From a virus, in IMG/VR virus record IMGVR_UViG_3300022752_000036, positions 31,646 to 95,645 of that record: DNA of 64,000 nt; one strand, 5' to 3'. Positions within the stretch are counted from its first letter, which is position 1; every line of letters starts with the position of its first letter. Made by a program: the position numbers and the translations under genes. Under the pieces are notes generated by a model. That model was not told where the DNA came from. It was given only the letters and a program-made list of their open reading frames with translations, and made no database searches. Of the stretch, positions 26,052-34,553 are shown in pieces.

Positions 26052-27635
26052 TTAGTCAACCTGTCTTCCGTCTCCCTTGGTATTTCGGCCTTCCCCAGAA
26101 ACGTCTGGAGAGTTTGCCTGCCTTTCTTGAGACCTTTGTCTACTATTCATGGCCTGAGATTTAATTTCTGCTGCCTTTGCCTGTAAATCTACAACGTCAT
26201 CTCCGCCCTCAATTGGAATCATTCCCTTTCTAATTCTAACTTCATTAGGGGTAATTACCTGCATTCTAAGATATCTTTCGTCAATCTTAGACTGGGTATC
26301 TTCATCTGTAAGGGTCAATTCATTAAATTTAAGAAGTAAGGCATCTGTTTTTTCTTCAAATATTCTATTAATTTTCTTTTCAAGAATCATTTGTGCTGGA
26401 CGGCAAACTTGCTCTTTAAACATCTTATCTGCATCACGAGCCACTGCAAGATTAACTCCCTCTGGAGTTCCTATTTTATTAATAGGTACACGATGAGCAA
26501 GCAAAATTTCATCTCTATTAGATTTACGATATTTTTCAAACGAGCCCTCTTGACTGCCTGCCTCAATAGGATCCATTTTAAATTCTACTTTAGAATCTGG
26601 AGAATCTGCTGGAAGCGGAACATATAGAGATCTGTGGTTCTTGCCTTTTAGGCCTACCTGGAAAAATTCTAATAGTTTTCTTTCAGATTCTGCAGATAGC
26701 TTTGCTCCCTTAACAGTAATAATGTATCTTGGAACTGCCTTATTTTCAAAATAATCTATGTTGTATCTGCCAGATAGTTCGTTTCCAGCTAATGCTACCT
26801 GTGCAGCAATAATATCTGGAACGCCATAATAATTATTCATAGGGGTATATTTCTTTAAATGAATAATTTCATTTGGTCTTTCTTCTTGACTTCCAATTGG
26901 ATTTTCTGTTTCTGTGTCTCCAAAGTTACGGAAAAATACTGCCTTACCATATAACAACTGAACAAAGCCATCACGAAGTCTACGCACTCTCATTGTCTTT
27001 GCTGGAATATGACCAATATAGCCAATGTTTCCTGCTGTAGTTCTTCCTATTTCAATATAACCATTTCCAGTAGCTTCTAGATCAGTATATGCCTTAATTA
27101 AGGTTTGTGTAAATGTATCTTCTTGGTTTGTTGAATCTACCCATAAGTGCATATCTTGTCTTAGCTTATTGAGTTTTCTACGAGCTCTCTCTAATTGTTT
27201 ATCATCTGTAATTGAATCAAATGCATCATTTGTTTTTTTAGTTTCAATAAAATCATAGCCCAATCCTACAATATTTGCAACCTTTGCATTAATTGCAGCA
27301 TAGTTATATGTAGAAATTTCATAAACCTTAGAAAGATATTCAAGATTATATGGTGGCTCAATTAGATCAAATAGTGCATATCCTGTAATAGCCTGTGCTA
27401 GCTGTATCTGTTGGGTTTTTGTATCTTCGATTCCGTCAAAAGATTTTGCTAGCTCTCTATTTACTTTTCTTCTAAAAGCTGGTCCTAGTCCTCTGACCTT
27501 TTTTAAATCTTCTAGCCCTGCAGCAAATGGATCATTACTTACTTGAGTTTCTTTTTTAAAAGAAAACCAATCGGCTGTATTTGATATATCAATAATATTT
27601 TCTGAACTATTGTCATCAAGAAATTGCACTGTCAT
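26052..27635 (-). CDS. portal protein
   Basis: 527-residue dodecameric portal through which DNA is packaged and ejected. It has the HK97/SPP1-type portal layout: an N-terminal crown or clip region, DLEATGNGYIEIGRTTAGNI (about 170-190) with IPAKTMRVRRL, IIHLKKYTPMNNYYGVPDII, the stem-helix zone, and RDEILLAHRVPINKIG leading to QVCRPAQMILEKKIN. The C-terminus is basic and Gln/Ser-rich. ATG overlaps the previous stop (ATGA). It heads the head-gene run; terminase genes that normally precede it are absent from this window. Confidence 0.92.
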   Translation of the reverse strand: MTVQFLDDNSSENIIDISNTADWFSFKKETQVSNDPFAAGLEDLKKVRGLGPAFRRKVNRELAKSFDGIEDTKTQQIQLAQAITGYALFDLIEPPYNLEYLSKVYEISTYNYAAINAKVANIVGLGYDFIETKKTNDAFDSITDDKQLERARRKLNKLRQDMHLWVDSTNQEDTFTQTLIKAYTDLEATGNGYIEIGRTTAGNIGYIGHIPAKTMRVRRLRDGFVQLLYGKAVFFRNFGDTETENPIGSQEERPNEIIHLKKYTPMNNYYGVPDIIAAQVALAGNELSGRYNIDYFENKAVPRYIITVKGAKLSAESERKLLEFFQVGLKGKNHRSLYVPLPADSPDSKVEFKMDPIEAGSQEGSFEKYRKSNRDEILLAHRVPINKIGTPEGVNLAVARDADKMFKEQVCRPAQMILEKKINRIFEEKTDALLLKFNELTLTDEDTQSKIDERYLRMQVITPNEVRIRKGMIPIEGGDDVVDLQAKAAEIKSQAMNSRQRSQERQANSPDVSGEGRNTKGDGRQVD

Positions 27636-27973
27636 TTTAGACCACCTAGTTTTTTTATTTCGTCTTTATAATTTCCTATATCCAAAGGATCTGGAATTAG
27701 TCCCCATTTAAGTCTTTGCTCTTGCTCTGCATACTCTTCATCTGTAACTTTTCTTCTTGCTGAAAGAAATTTAGGCCCGCCCTCATATATGCCATACGTG
27801 CGAACTTCTCTAGCCAAAGCATCGATTCTGGATCTATTGCCTTTTTTTGACGTAATTGAAAGATAGTTACCCTCATCATCACCAATCCAACGCCCGTCTG
27901 GCATTTCCCATACATATACACCAAGTGGGCTTTCTTCTTCTAAAGTCTTATAGTTAATCTTATTAATATCCAT
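27632..27973 (-). CDS. hypothetical protein upstream of portal, 113 aa
   Basis: Unrecognised. Opens the head operon right after a promoter candidate and overlaps the portal start by four bases. It has two parts: a beta segment with aromatic residues (GVYVWEMPDGRWIGDDEGNY), and a helix-rich basic end (VTDEEYAEQEQRLKWGL). Small genes of this type next to portal are common in actinophages, with no established role. Coding is well supported by spacing and coupling. Confidence 0.6.
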   Translation of the reverse strand: MDINKINYKTLEEESPLGVYVWEMPDGRWIGDDEGNYLSITSKKGNRSRIDALAREVRTYGIYEGGPKFLSARRKVTDEEYAEQEQRLKWGLIPDPLDIGNYKDEIKKLGGLK

Positions 27974-28013
27974 ATGTCTTTATTTTACCATTATTATTTA
28001 CACAAGTCCAGAG

Positions 28014-28036
28014 TTTTGTCAAACAGAATGACAAAA
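28014..28036 (-). promoter_or_regulatory. inverted repeat over a -35 box before portal operon
   Basis: Perfect 8-bp inverted repeat TTTTGTCA-N7-TGACAAAA. Its left arm includes minus-strand TTGACA (28022-28017); AATAAT follows after 18 bases. It could be a promoter with operator for the portal operon, or a weak terminator after the fibre gene (no U-run is present). Confidence 0.5.
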
Positions 28037-28039
28037 TTC

Positions 28040-29866
28040 TTAAATACTAGCCGATTGATATTCAGTATTATTGATTAAATAGGCTGTTCCGTCATTGCCT
28101 AGGTCAGACTCAGTTAAAGATATAGAGGAATCTGTAATAGACAGCACATATTGGTGGGTATATAGCTGATAGTGATTTGTTGCCTGTTCTAATGTGAGGG
28201 CATCTGGATATGTGGCCAGATTGCTGTATACGTTTGATCCCCCTGATACTGATCCTGTTTGATTATAGTTAAATCTAATATTACTTGTAGCGGCTGAAGA
28301 TAAAACTAATACTATGTGATGCGGCATACCCCTTGTCAAAAATTCAGACACATTTGTAGCAGAAGAATGATTAACTCCATTTACATATACTCCAGAAATA
28401 TCAGATTTGTTTATTACCCCTGCTGCACTCCATTCAAATATTTTACTATTGCTTGAAAATAATACATTTTGTAATGATCCTGAAATTGATGGAGTAAACA
28501 CCATTTCAATAGATCTTATAGAGTTATTTGAATCAAGATTAAATCCTCCGCCATTAAACATCCTAAGTCCATTGTAGTCGTTATAAGAAATAATAGGATG
28601 GTTATATCTAGATAGTCCGTAATCGCTAGACGAGTAGATTCTATCTGATGAATTGTCTGCATAAAAATCATTATTAGAAAATAAATCAAGAGATAAAGAC
28701 TTTAATACTGGTAAATCTTTAGACGTATCTGAAGAAGACATTGTTACACGTAAGTAAACAAGACCATTTGTGATACCATCATTTTTATTAAAGAATGGTA
28801 TAGGACTATTATTTTTACAATTCTGCCAAGATGTTCCGTCTTGACTTACCTGTACTATTATATTTTCTACATCATCTTCCCAAGATACTTGAGATGTTAC
28901 TACGCCTAAAGAACTTGGAATAATTATTGTTTCTGTAAAAGAAAATGTTTTTGTTCCTGAAGTATTAGTTTTAGCAAATGTAATATATGATTGATCAGTT
29001 GACATAACTGCATTTTCATTAATAACTTCAGACCATAACTTTGTTCCTGGATAATAATATCTGGCTACTGGTCTCATTTTAGAATGATTTAAGCTAAATA
29101 ATGAGCCACCGTCTGGATAAACAATTTGAGAATAATCTAATTCTTTAATTCCCTCTATATAATGTTTTGCTATTTTTGAATCACTTAATATGTATCTATA
29201 AAAAGAAACAGAGTCTACTACAAAATAATTATTTGCTAGTGACGGTCCTGTAATCCATTCTGTTGTTGTATTTGTAAATATAAATTTATCTAGCGATAGT
29301 GATTGAACTTTGTTGCCATTTATATATAAAAATAAACCATTTTTTGTATATGTGCATACAATATGAATTGCTTTGTTGTTTGAATATTTATATCTTAATT
29401 CATTTGAATATACTTTAAAAACAATATCTCCATTTTGATAAAACAATCCTATATCTTTAAATGGATCTCCAAGTACTGTTACCTCTGAAGAGCTGTTGTT
29501 AGGCAGCTTTACCCATATTTCTAATGAAAAAGAATTATCTGAGTAATATTTATTTGCTAATCCTGGCACTTCGTATGATATTGTAGTCTCATCAGAAATT
29601 AATGTTCCATAAATTCCACCCGCAACTAATGGCATTATTTTAGAACCAGATATTCCAGAAACTGTTCCATTATTTAAATTACCTGAATAATCTAGGACTG
29701 CTTGACCAGATATTTGTTCATATGAAGTAAATGCGTCTCTTACTGCCTGATATGTTGGATACGTTGAAAGTATTTGATTATAATAATCAAATGTTCCAGA
29801 TTTTACTTCATCTAAAGTATAATACGATATAGGAGAATCAGCCAGTACGGTTCTAAAGTATGACAT
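28040..29866 (-). CDS. LamG/ConA-like tail adhesin, 608 aa
   Basis: Last gene of the fibre block. The N-terminal half is a ConA/LamG-type lectin fold: DYSGNLNNGTVSGI, then NSFSLEIWVKL, GLFLYINGNKVQSL and SVSFYRYILSDSKIAKHY, the typical order of jelly-roll strands in LamG proteins. A discoidin-like or second beta-sandwich covers about 300-420. A second, shorter LamG-like part follows (SIRSIEMVFTPSISGSLQNV ... ATYPDALTLEQATNHY). Such proteins usually bind sugars; here it is probably a virion receptor-binding protein. Serine/threonine-rich, no signal peptide. Confidence 0.75.
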   Translation of the reverse strand: MSYFRTVLADSPISYYTLDEVKSGTFDYYNQILSTYPTYQAVRDAFTSYEQISGQAVLDYSGNLNNGTVSGISGSKIMPLVAGGIYGTLISDETTISYEVPGLANKYYSDNSFSLEIWVKLPNNSSSEVTVLGDPFKDIGLFYQNGDIVFKVYSNELRYKYSNNKAIHIVCTYTKNGLFLYINGNKVQSLSLDKFIFTNTTTEWITGPSLANNYFVVDSVSFYRYILSDSKIAKHYIEGIKELDYSQIVYPDGGSLFSLNHSKMRPVARYYYPGTKLWSEVINENAVMSTDQSYITFAKTNTSGTKTFSFTETIIIPSSLGVVTSQVSWEDDVENIIVQVSQDGTSWQNCKNNSPIPFFNKNDGITNGLVYLRVTMSSSDTSKDLPVLKSLSLDLFSNNDFYADNSSDRIYSSSDYGLSRYNHPIISYNDYNGLRMFNGGGFNLDSNNSIRSIEMVFTPSISGSLQNVLFSSNSKIFEWSAAGVINKSDISGVYVNGVNHSSATNVSEFLTRGMPHHIVLVLSSAATSNIRFNYNQTGSVSGGSNVYSNLATYPDALTLEQATNHYQLYTHQYVLSITDSSISLTESDLGNDGTAYLINNTEYQSASI

Positions 29867-29886
29867 AGTATTCTCCTAAAGTATTA

Positions 29887-30087
29887 TTAAATAAGTGCTG
29901 CTATTTGTGCTTCTTTTTCTGCAATAGATGCTGTTAAAGTAGCAACAGTTTCTGCAGTTGGAGTTGGCTTTGCATTTTCTGCAATTAGCTGAACTTCAAG
30001 TGCATACATTTGATACTCAAGATTTCTAATTTCTGCTTGAGCAATTGCTGTTTTTTCATCTTCTGTCAGTCTTGTATATGTTGGCAT
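29887..30087 (-). CDS. small coiled-coil fibre-associated protein, 66 aa
   Basis: Almost entirely helical with regular hydrophobic spacing (TAIAQAEIRNLEYQMYALEV, then TASIAEKEAQIAAL), separated by a Pro/Thr hinge (KPTPTAET). AAGGAG precedes ATG. It lies between an Ig-like fibre and the LamG adhesin together with another small helical gene, suggesting a trimerisation or attachment factor. No known family recognised. Confidence 0.6.
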   Translation of the reverse strand: MPTYTRLTEDEKTAIAQAEIRNLEYQMYALEVQLIAENAKPTPTAETVATLTASIAEKEAQIAALI

Positions 30088-30096
30088 TTTTTCTCC

Positions 30097-30282
30097 TTAT
30101 TGTAATTCAGCCAGTAGTTGGCTGTAAGTATCTCTTTCTGATATTAAATTATCGTAGACTTGTTGATTAGACATTTTGCCTTCAATATTACCTGTCCACG
30201 ATAAATCTATTAAAGAAATAGTCTCGTCTATTCCCTCTATCATTCTAGTTAATATTATAATCTTTTCTTCTAATGTTATCAT
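30097..30282 (-). CDS. small helical protein, ~61 aa
   Basis: Helical protein with heptad spacing (ITLEEKIIILTRMIEGIDET, then DNLISERDTYSQLLAEL) and a Gly/Asn turn. Two ATGs are possible: 30294, inside the end of the upstream gene, and 30282, two bases after its stop. The second is chosen for spacing, but neither has a strong Shine-Dalgarno. It resembles the neighbouring coiled-coil gene in size and layout. Likely fibre accessory. Confidence 0.55.
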   Translation of the reverse strand: MITLEEKIIILTRMIEGIDETISLIDLSWTGNIEGKMSNQQVYDNLISERDTYSQLLAELQ

Positions 30283-30284
30283 AT

Positions 30285-32144
30285 TTATGCCCATGCCGTA
30301 GATTGTGCTGTTGATGTGCCGCCACTATTTGTTGCCGTTACCGAAACCCATCTAGCCCATGTATATGTAGAGCTATTTCTAGTAACGGTTACGCTACTTG
30401 CTGATGCCCCCCAGGTTCCATTTCCTGTATTTGAAGCTAATACTGTTCCTCCATTTGAGTTTGCAAATTGTATTCCCCAATCATAACTGGTTGGCCTTGA
30501 TCCTCCAGTCCAAGTTATTGTGAGAGTCCATGTAGAAACTCCGCCTGGCGAACTAAAAGCATTTGAAGCTGTAATTGTTGGTTTTGTTACTGTAGGGGCC
30601 GAGTCTGTAGTTGATGAGGTAACAGATGACCATGTTGACTTTAATCCTGTAGATCCTACTGCTCTAACCCAATAGTACCTTGTTGTTCCAGCTGACAGTC
30701 CGCTATTTGTATATGATGTGCTTGTAGTTGAAAAGTCTGCAGCAACAGAATCAGATGGAGTTGAATTGCTACCTAGCCAATATATTTCATAAGAAGCTGC
30801 TCCAGATACAGCATTCCAGGAAATTACTATTGCAGTTTGTCCGCTTGCATAAGATGTAACGCCTGTAGGAGTTCCTGGAGCAACAATTGGTTGTTGAAGT
30901 GGACCACCTTCTGTTCCAGCTGCATAAGCAGATGTTCCTCCTGCATTTGTAGCAGAAGCATATGGTCTATAGTAATATCTTCCTGTTCCATCATAGTCCG
31001 AAGATGGAATTAAATATGTAGACGATGTAACATTTCCTGGAGCAGCAACTAGTGTTTCGCTCATTACAACACCTGGGGTTCCTCTATAAAGTCTTAAATC
31101 ATAACTAGTAGGACTATTGCTCCATGAACCGACTCCGTATGTTAGTGTAGTTGAGTTTGCAGTATATGATCCTGTTGGAGAAAGTGTTGGTGCAGAAGTA
31201 TTTACTGGAATTGGATTTGAAAGAGTTGCATTACCACTATTACCATATCCTGAGTATTTAGTTGATGCTCCAACTGCTGTTCCATATTGAACTCCATATC
31301 CTTGATAGTTAGTACTTCTTGGATAAACTGTAAATGTTCTTGTACTTGTATCTGGAGGACTATAAGTATAAGAGCTTAATGTAGTATTAGTAAAATAACT
31401 TCCATTTATATAAATATCATATGAAGATGCGCCAGGCGCCGAACCCCAAGATAGACCTATTGTATATGAAGTATTTACTGATCTAACATCTAAACTAATT
31501 GTGCCTGCTGTTCCTGTTCCAGAAACTGTTCTGGATGAATAATTAAATGAAGGTGTTCCAGCTGTTCCATTCATTACGCCTTCGTATGTTGTAGCATTTG
31601 CTGCTGCATTCCAAGAACCAGAATATGTTAGATCGCTTGTACTTAAAGCATTTACTGAAGGAGTACTTGGAGTAGCAGTAGTATCAGAAACTGTTAAAGA
31701 ATTAACTATTGGTAACATAATTATTCCAGAACTTACATTTACAGTAGTAGACCCTCTAAGATTAGTTGCTGTTACTTTACATCCTATAATAGTTTCAACA
31801 TCTGCAGCAGTTGTTTGATATGTATTTAAAGTCTGCCCTGATATATCTGATCCATTTCTTGTCCATTGATATGAATAAGAAGTTGGAATATAAGGATCTG
31901 ATGAATCCCATGATCCAGTAGTTACTACATACTGACATCCAATTCTTCCGCTTGGATAAGATGGTGTGTTGACAGATAATGTTGGAGAAGATGTATTAGA
32001 TGGAAATTCTGGATAGTTTATTACCCAATTTGAACCATTAAATATCCATGCCTGTTTTGCTTTATACCAGTTTGCGTCTGTATGGAATATCCTAAACGAT
32101 TTTGCATTTAGCCAAGTTGAACCATCGAATATTTTTATTGTCAC
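30285..32144 (-). CDS. Ig/Fn3-repeat tail fibre, 619 aa
   Basis: Made mostly of immunoglobulin- and fibronectin-III-like domains. An N-terminal anchor (FDGSTWLNAKSFRIFHTDAN, with three W-N/K modules) is followed by an Ig-like domain with SYQWTRNGSDISGQT and cysteine pair IGCQYVV/IGCKVTA. Fn3-like domains follow near 320-420 and 440-530 (AIVISWNAVSGAASYEIYWL), then a C-terminal domain with TWTLTITWTGGSRPTSYDWG. These are common in long tail fibres, where they act as spacers and weak sugar binders. It directly follows the collagen-like gene. Confidence 0.75.
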   Translation of the reverse strand: MTIKIFDGSTWLNAKSFRIFHTDANWYKAKQAWIFNGSNWVINYPEFPSNTSSPTLSVNTPSYPSGRIGCQYVVTTGSWDSSDPYIPTSYSYQWTRNGSDISGQTLNTYQTTAADVETIIGCKVTATNLRGSTTVNVSSGIIMLPIVNSLTVSDTTATPSTPSVNALSTSDLTYSGSWNAAANATTYEGVMNGTAGTPSFNYSSRTVSGTGTAGTISLDVRSVNTSYTIGLSWGSAPGASSYDIYINGSYFTNTTLSSYTYSPPDTSTRTFTVYPRSTNYQGYGVQYGTAVGASTKYSGYGNSGNATLSNPIPVNTSAPTLSPTGSYTANSTTLTYGVGSWSNSPTSYDLRLYRGTPGVVMSETLVAAPGNVTSSTYLIPSSDYDGTGRYYYRPYASATNAGGTSAYAAGTEGGPLQQPIVAPGTPTGVTSYASGQTAIVISWNAVSGAASYEIYWLGSNSTPSDSVAADFSTTSTSYTNSGLSAGTTRYYWVRAVGSTGLKSTWSSVTSSTTDSAPTVTKPTITASNAFSSPGGVSTWTLTITWTGGSRPTSYDWGIQFANSNGGTVLASNTGNGTWGASASSVTVTRNSSTYTWARWVSVTATNSGGTSTAQSTAWA

Positions 32145-32152
32145 GATAGCTC

Positions 32153-33451
32153 CTAGTAATAGACGTATAAATCGCCAGCTGCTGTACCCGTTGGTGGTGT
32201 TCCAGTTTGATTATAAAATATTTTATTTGTGTTAGCAGTATTTGTGCCATTTGAATAAGCTGTTGCTACTCCTGCCGCACCTGTAGCGCCTGTAGCTCCT
32301 GTTGGGCCTGTTGCACCTGTAGCACCAACACCAGTTGGTCCAGTTGCTCCTGTTGGACCAGTAGGGCCTGCTACTGTGCTTGCTGCGCCTGTAGGGCCAG
32401 TTGCCCCAGTAGGGCCTGTTGGACCTGCTACTGTGCTATTAGCACCTGTTGCGCCAGTTGCTCCAGTAGGGCCTGTAGGACCTGCTACTGTGCTTGCTGC
32501 GCCTGTAGGGCCAGTTGCCCCAGTAGCACCAGTTGCTCCTGTCGGTCCTGTTGGGCCTGCTACCGTGCTATTAGCACCAGTTGCTCCAGTCGGTCCTGTT
32601 GGGCCTGCTGAGCCTGTTGCACCTGTAGCACCTGTTGGACCAGTAGGGCCTGCTACTGTGCTATTAGCACCTGTTGCGCCTGTAGCACCTGTAGGGCCTG
32701 TTGGACCTGCTACTGTGCTATCAGCGCCTGTAGCGCCTGTAGGGCCAGTTGCTCCTGTGGGACCTGCTACACCTGCTGGACCTGTTGGACCTGTAGGTCC
32801 TGCTACTGTGCTATTAGCACCTGTTGCACCTGTAGCACCTGTAGGGCCTGTTGGGCCTGTAGTGCCTATTGGTCCTTGAATATTTCCTACGTTATCCCAT
32901 TCAGAGTTAATGCTATCCCAAACATACAAATCTCCTTGAATTAGATATGCATCACCTGGAGATGCTGTTGGATGTGCTGATTGTAATGCTGCTAAAGAAT
33001 TATAAGAACCAAGAATTGTTACTCCAGTTCCTTGTGCTCCTGTTGCACCAGTTGGTCCAACTAATCCTTGAGGACCTGTAGATCCATTTGCTCCTGCAGC
33101 ACCTGTTGGGCCTGTTGGGCCTGTTGAGCCAGTTGGGCCTGCTGTACCATTAGATCCTGTTGCGCCTGTAGGGCCAGTAGGTCCAGTTGCGCCTGTAGCG
33201 CCTGTAGCGCCTGTTGCGCCTACGCCTGTAGCGCCTGTAGAGCCTGTAGGGCCTGTAGGGCCTGTAGCGCCTGCTACGCCTGCGCCTGTAGCGCCTGTGG
33301 CGCCAGTAGGGCCAGTGGGTCCTGTTGGGCCTGGATGAGCAGTTAGGTAATCGTCTATATCTTGAGCCAAATATCCTAAATCTCTAGGTATGTCAGGAGA
33401 CATATCCAGAGATGGATATCTAAAATTCTTAGGCGTCAAGTTGCTAGGCAT
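32153..33451 (-). CDS. collagen-like tail fibre protein 1
   Basis: 432 residues, most of it Gly-X-Y triplets (GPT, GAT, GPA). Two collagen-like runs are split by a ~60-residue beta module ([32 protein letters not shown]). The N-terminal 38 residues are a non-collagen anchor. The C-terminus ends in a short [12 protein letters not shown] segment that may nucleate trimerisation. Threonine is the commonest Y residue, as in glycosylated bacterial collagen-like proteins. A -10 box TATAAT lies 6 bases before the ATG, suggesting a leaderless transcript. It would form rigid triple-helical fibre shafts. Confidence 0.88.
   Translation of the reverse strand: MPSNLTPKNFRYPSLDMSPDIPRDLGYLAQDIDDYLTAHPGPTGPTGPTGATGATGAGVAGATGPTGPTGSTGATGVGATGATGATGATGPTGPTGATGSNGTAGPTGSTGPTGPTGAAGANGSTGPQGLVGPTGATGAQGTGVTILGSYNSLAALQSAHPTASPGDAYLIQGDLYVWDSINSEWDNVGNIQGPIGTTGPTGPTGATGATGANSTVAGPTGPTGPAGVAGPTGATGPTGATGADSTVAGPTGPTGATGATGANSTVAGPTGPTGATGATGSAGPTGPTGATGANSTVAGPTGPTGATGATGATGPTGAASTVAGPTGPTGATGATGANSTVAGPTGPTGATGPTGAASTVAGPTGPTGATGPTGVGATGATGPTGATGATGAAGVATAYSNGTNTANTNKIFYNQTGTPPTGTAAGDLYVYY
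32270..33335. repeat. Gly-X-Y coding tandem repeats (9-nt periodicity)
   Basis: Degenerate tandem repeats of the type ggXcctgtX, encoding GPT/GAT triplets, in two blocks (about 32270-32870 and 33040-33335). Longer units of 60-80 bases containing the ACAGTAGCAGG core recur many times on the minus strand. This invites slipped-strand or recombinational length change. Confidence 0.8.
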
Positions 33452-33453
33452 TT

Positions 33454-34527
33454 TTAAATTATACCACTTTCACGGTTCTGAGCACTATGATAGAACCCTA
33501 AATTATCGTGCAATCTTTGATCATCGCTATTAAAAGATATTGCTATTTCTCCATGCCTTGAAGCATCCTCAAATAGGCCTAAATTATAGCTTGCTAAAGC
33601 TAGCAAATCATGTGGCTTCCAACCCCAAGCATCAGCTTCACAAAAATAATCAAGATATTTATCCTTGATGTTTAAAGCTAACTCTGAATATTCTTTTACT
33701 TTATTCCAATCTTGCATGTTATAAAAATGTTGTGCAAGATCAACATAAGGTTCTCTTCTTTGTGGACATTCTGCAATTGCTTGTCTTAACCAAAATTCTT
33801 CGTTCATTGGTTCACATTTTGCAATGTATCTCATAGACTCACATCTTTCTGGCTTCCATTGTGATAATGGCAAAGATAAATGTCTTTTAAATTCTTCTGC
33901 TGCTTCTTTATATCTAGCATGAAAAAATAATTCTCTTGCATAATAATGTGCACATCTGTCGCTTGCAGGATCTTCTTTTGCTGCCATTTCTAAAAGCGGA
34001 AGATATTGTCCTCTTGATTTATTATTATCTGGCAAATGATATATTTTTACATTTATCTTTTGTCTTATTTCATCTATTCCATAATAACTTACAGATTCAT
34101 GAATAGGAAATTTCCACCTATGACCGTGGCGAGCATGCATTCTTAATGCATCAAACTCTACACCTGGTTGTCCAGCCTCTGTTATGTGAGTTACTAAAGT
34201 ATGTATTGGTCTAGTAACATTAGATCCTTCTAAAGATTCTAATTCTTTTCTCCAGCCTTCAGATAAAACTTCATCCATATCTAAAGATATGCAGTAGTCT
34301 ATATCTGATGGAAGTAAAGACAAAGCCGCATTTCTAGCGTCATCAAATCGCCAAGGGGATATAGATATTTGGAATACATTGATTCCTAATGACTTTGCTA
34401 TTTCTGCGGTTTTATCTGTTGATCCTGTATCTGCAATTAAAAGATAATCTGCATCTTTAGCAGACTGATACCATCTTTCAACAAACTGCTCTTCATTTAA
34501 AGCAATTGTATATACTGCTATTTTCAT
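33454..34527 (-). CDS. family-2 glycosyltransferase with TPR-like C-terminus
   Basis: 357 residues. The N-terminal ~200 residues are a GT-A glycosyltransferase of family 2: [28 protein letters not shown] (nucleotide-binding) and [13 protein letters not shown] with the DxD-type metal site (DMDE). The C-terminal part has helical TPR-like repeats ([20 protein letters not shown], then [15 protein letters not shown]), a combination also found in protein O-glycosyltransferases. It lies between two collagen-like fibre genes in the same orientation, so glycosylation of their Thr residues is a plausible role (inference). Cytoplasmic, no signal peptide. Confidence 0.85.
   Translation of the reverse strand: MKIAVYTIALNEEQFVERWYQSAKDADYLLIADTGSTDKTAEIAKSLGINVFQISISPWRFDDARNAALSLLPSDIDYCISLDMDEVLSEGWRKELESLEGSNVTRPIHTLVTHITEAGQPGVEFDALRMHARHGHRWKFPIHESVSYYGIDEIRQKINVKIYHLPDNNKSRGQYLPLLEMAAKEDPASDRCAHYYARELFFHARYKEAAEEFKRHLSLPLSQWKPERCESMRYIAKCEPMNEEFWLRQAIAECPQRREPYVDLAQHFYNMQDWNKVKEYSELALNIKDKYLDYFCEADAWGWKPHDLLALASYNLGLFEDASRHGEIAISFNSDDQRLHDNLGFYHSAQNRESGII
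33458..33466 (-). promoter_or_regulatory. extended -10 promoter candidate before collagen-like gene
   Basis: Minus strand TGGTATAAT, an extended -10, six bases before the ATG of the collagen-like gene at 33451. It lies inside the stop region of the glycosyltransferase gene. No good -35 is seen. If used, the transcript would be leaderless. Confidence 0.35.
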
Positions 34528-34553
34528 TTATTTCCTTGATGAGGTAATAAACA

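Noticed and set aside
32376-32879. Long plus-strand ORF of 167 aa with APVGPV repeats
   Set aside because: Exact antisense image of the collagen-like repeats; GGX codons give an open reverse frame. No Shine-Dalgarno, opposite to all neighbours.
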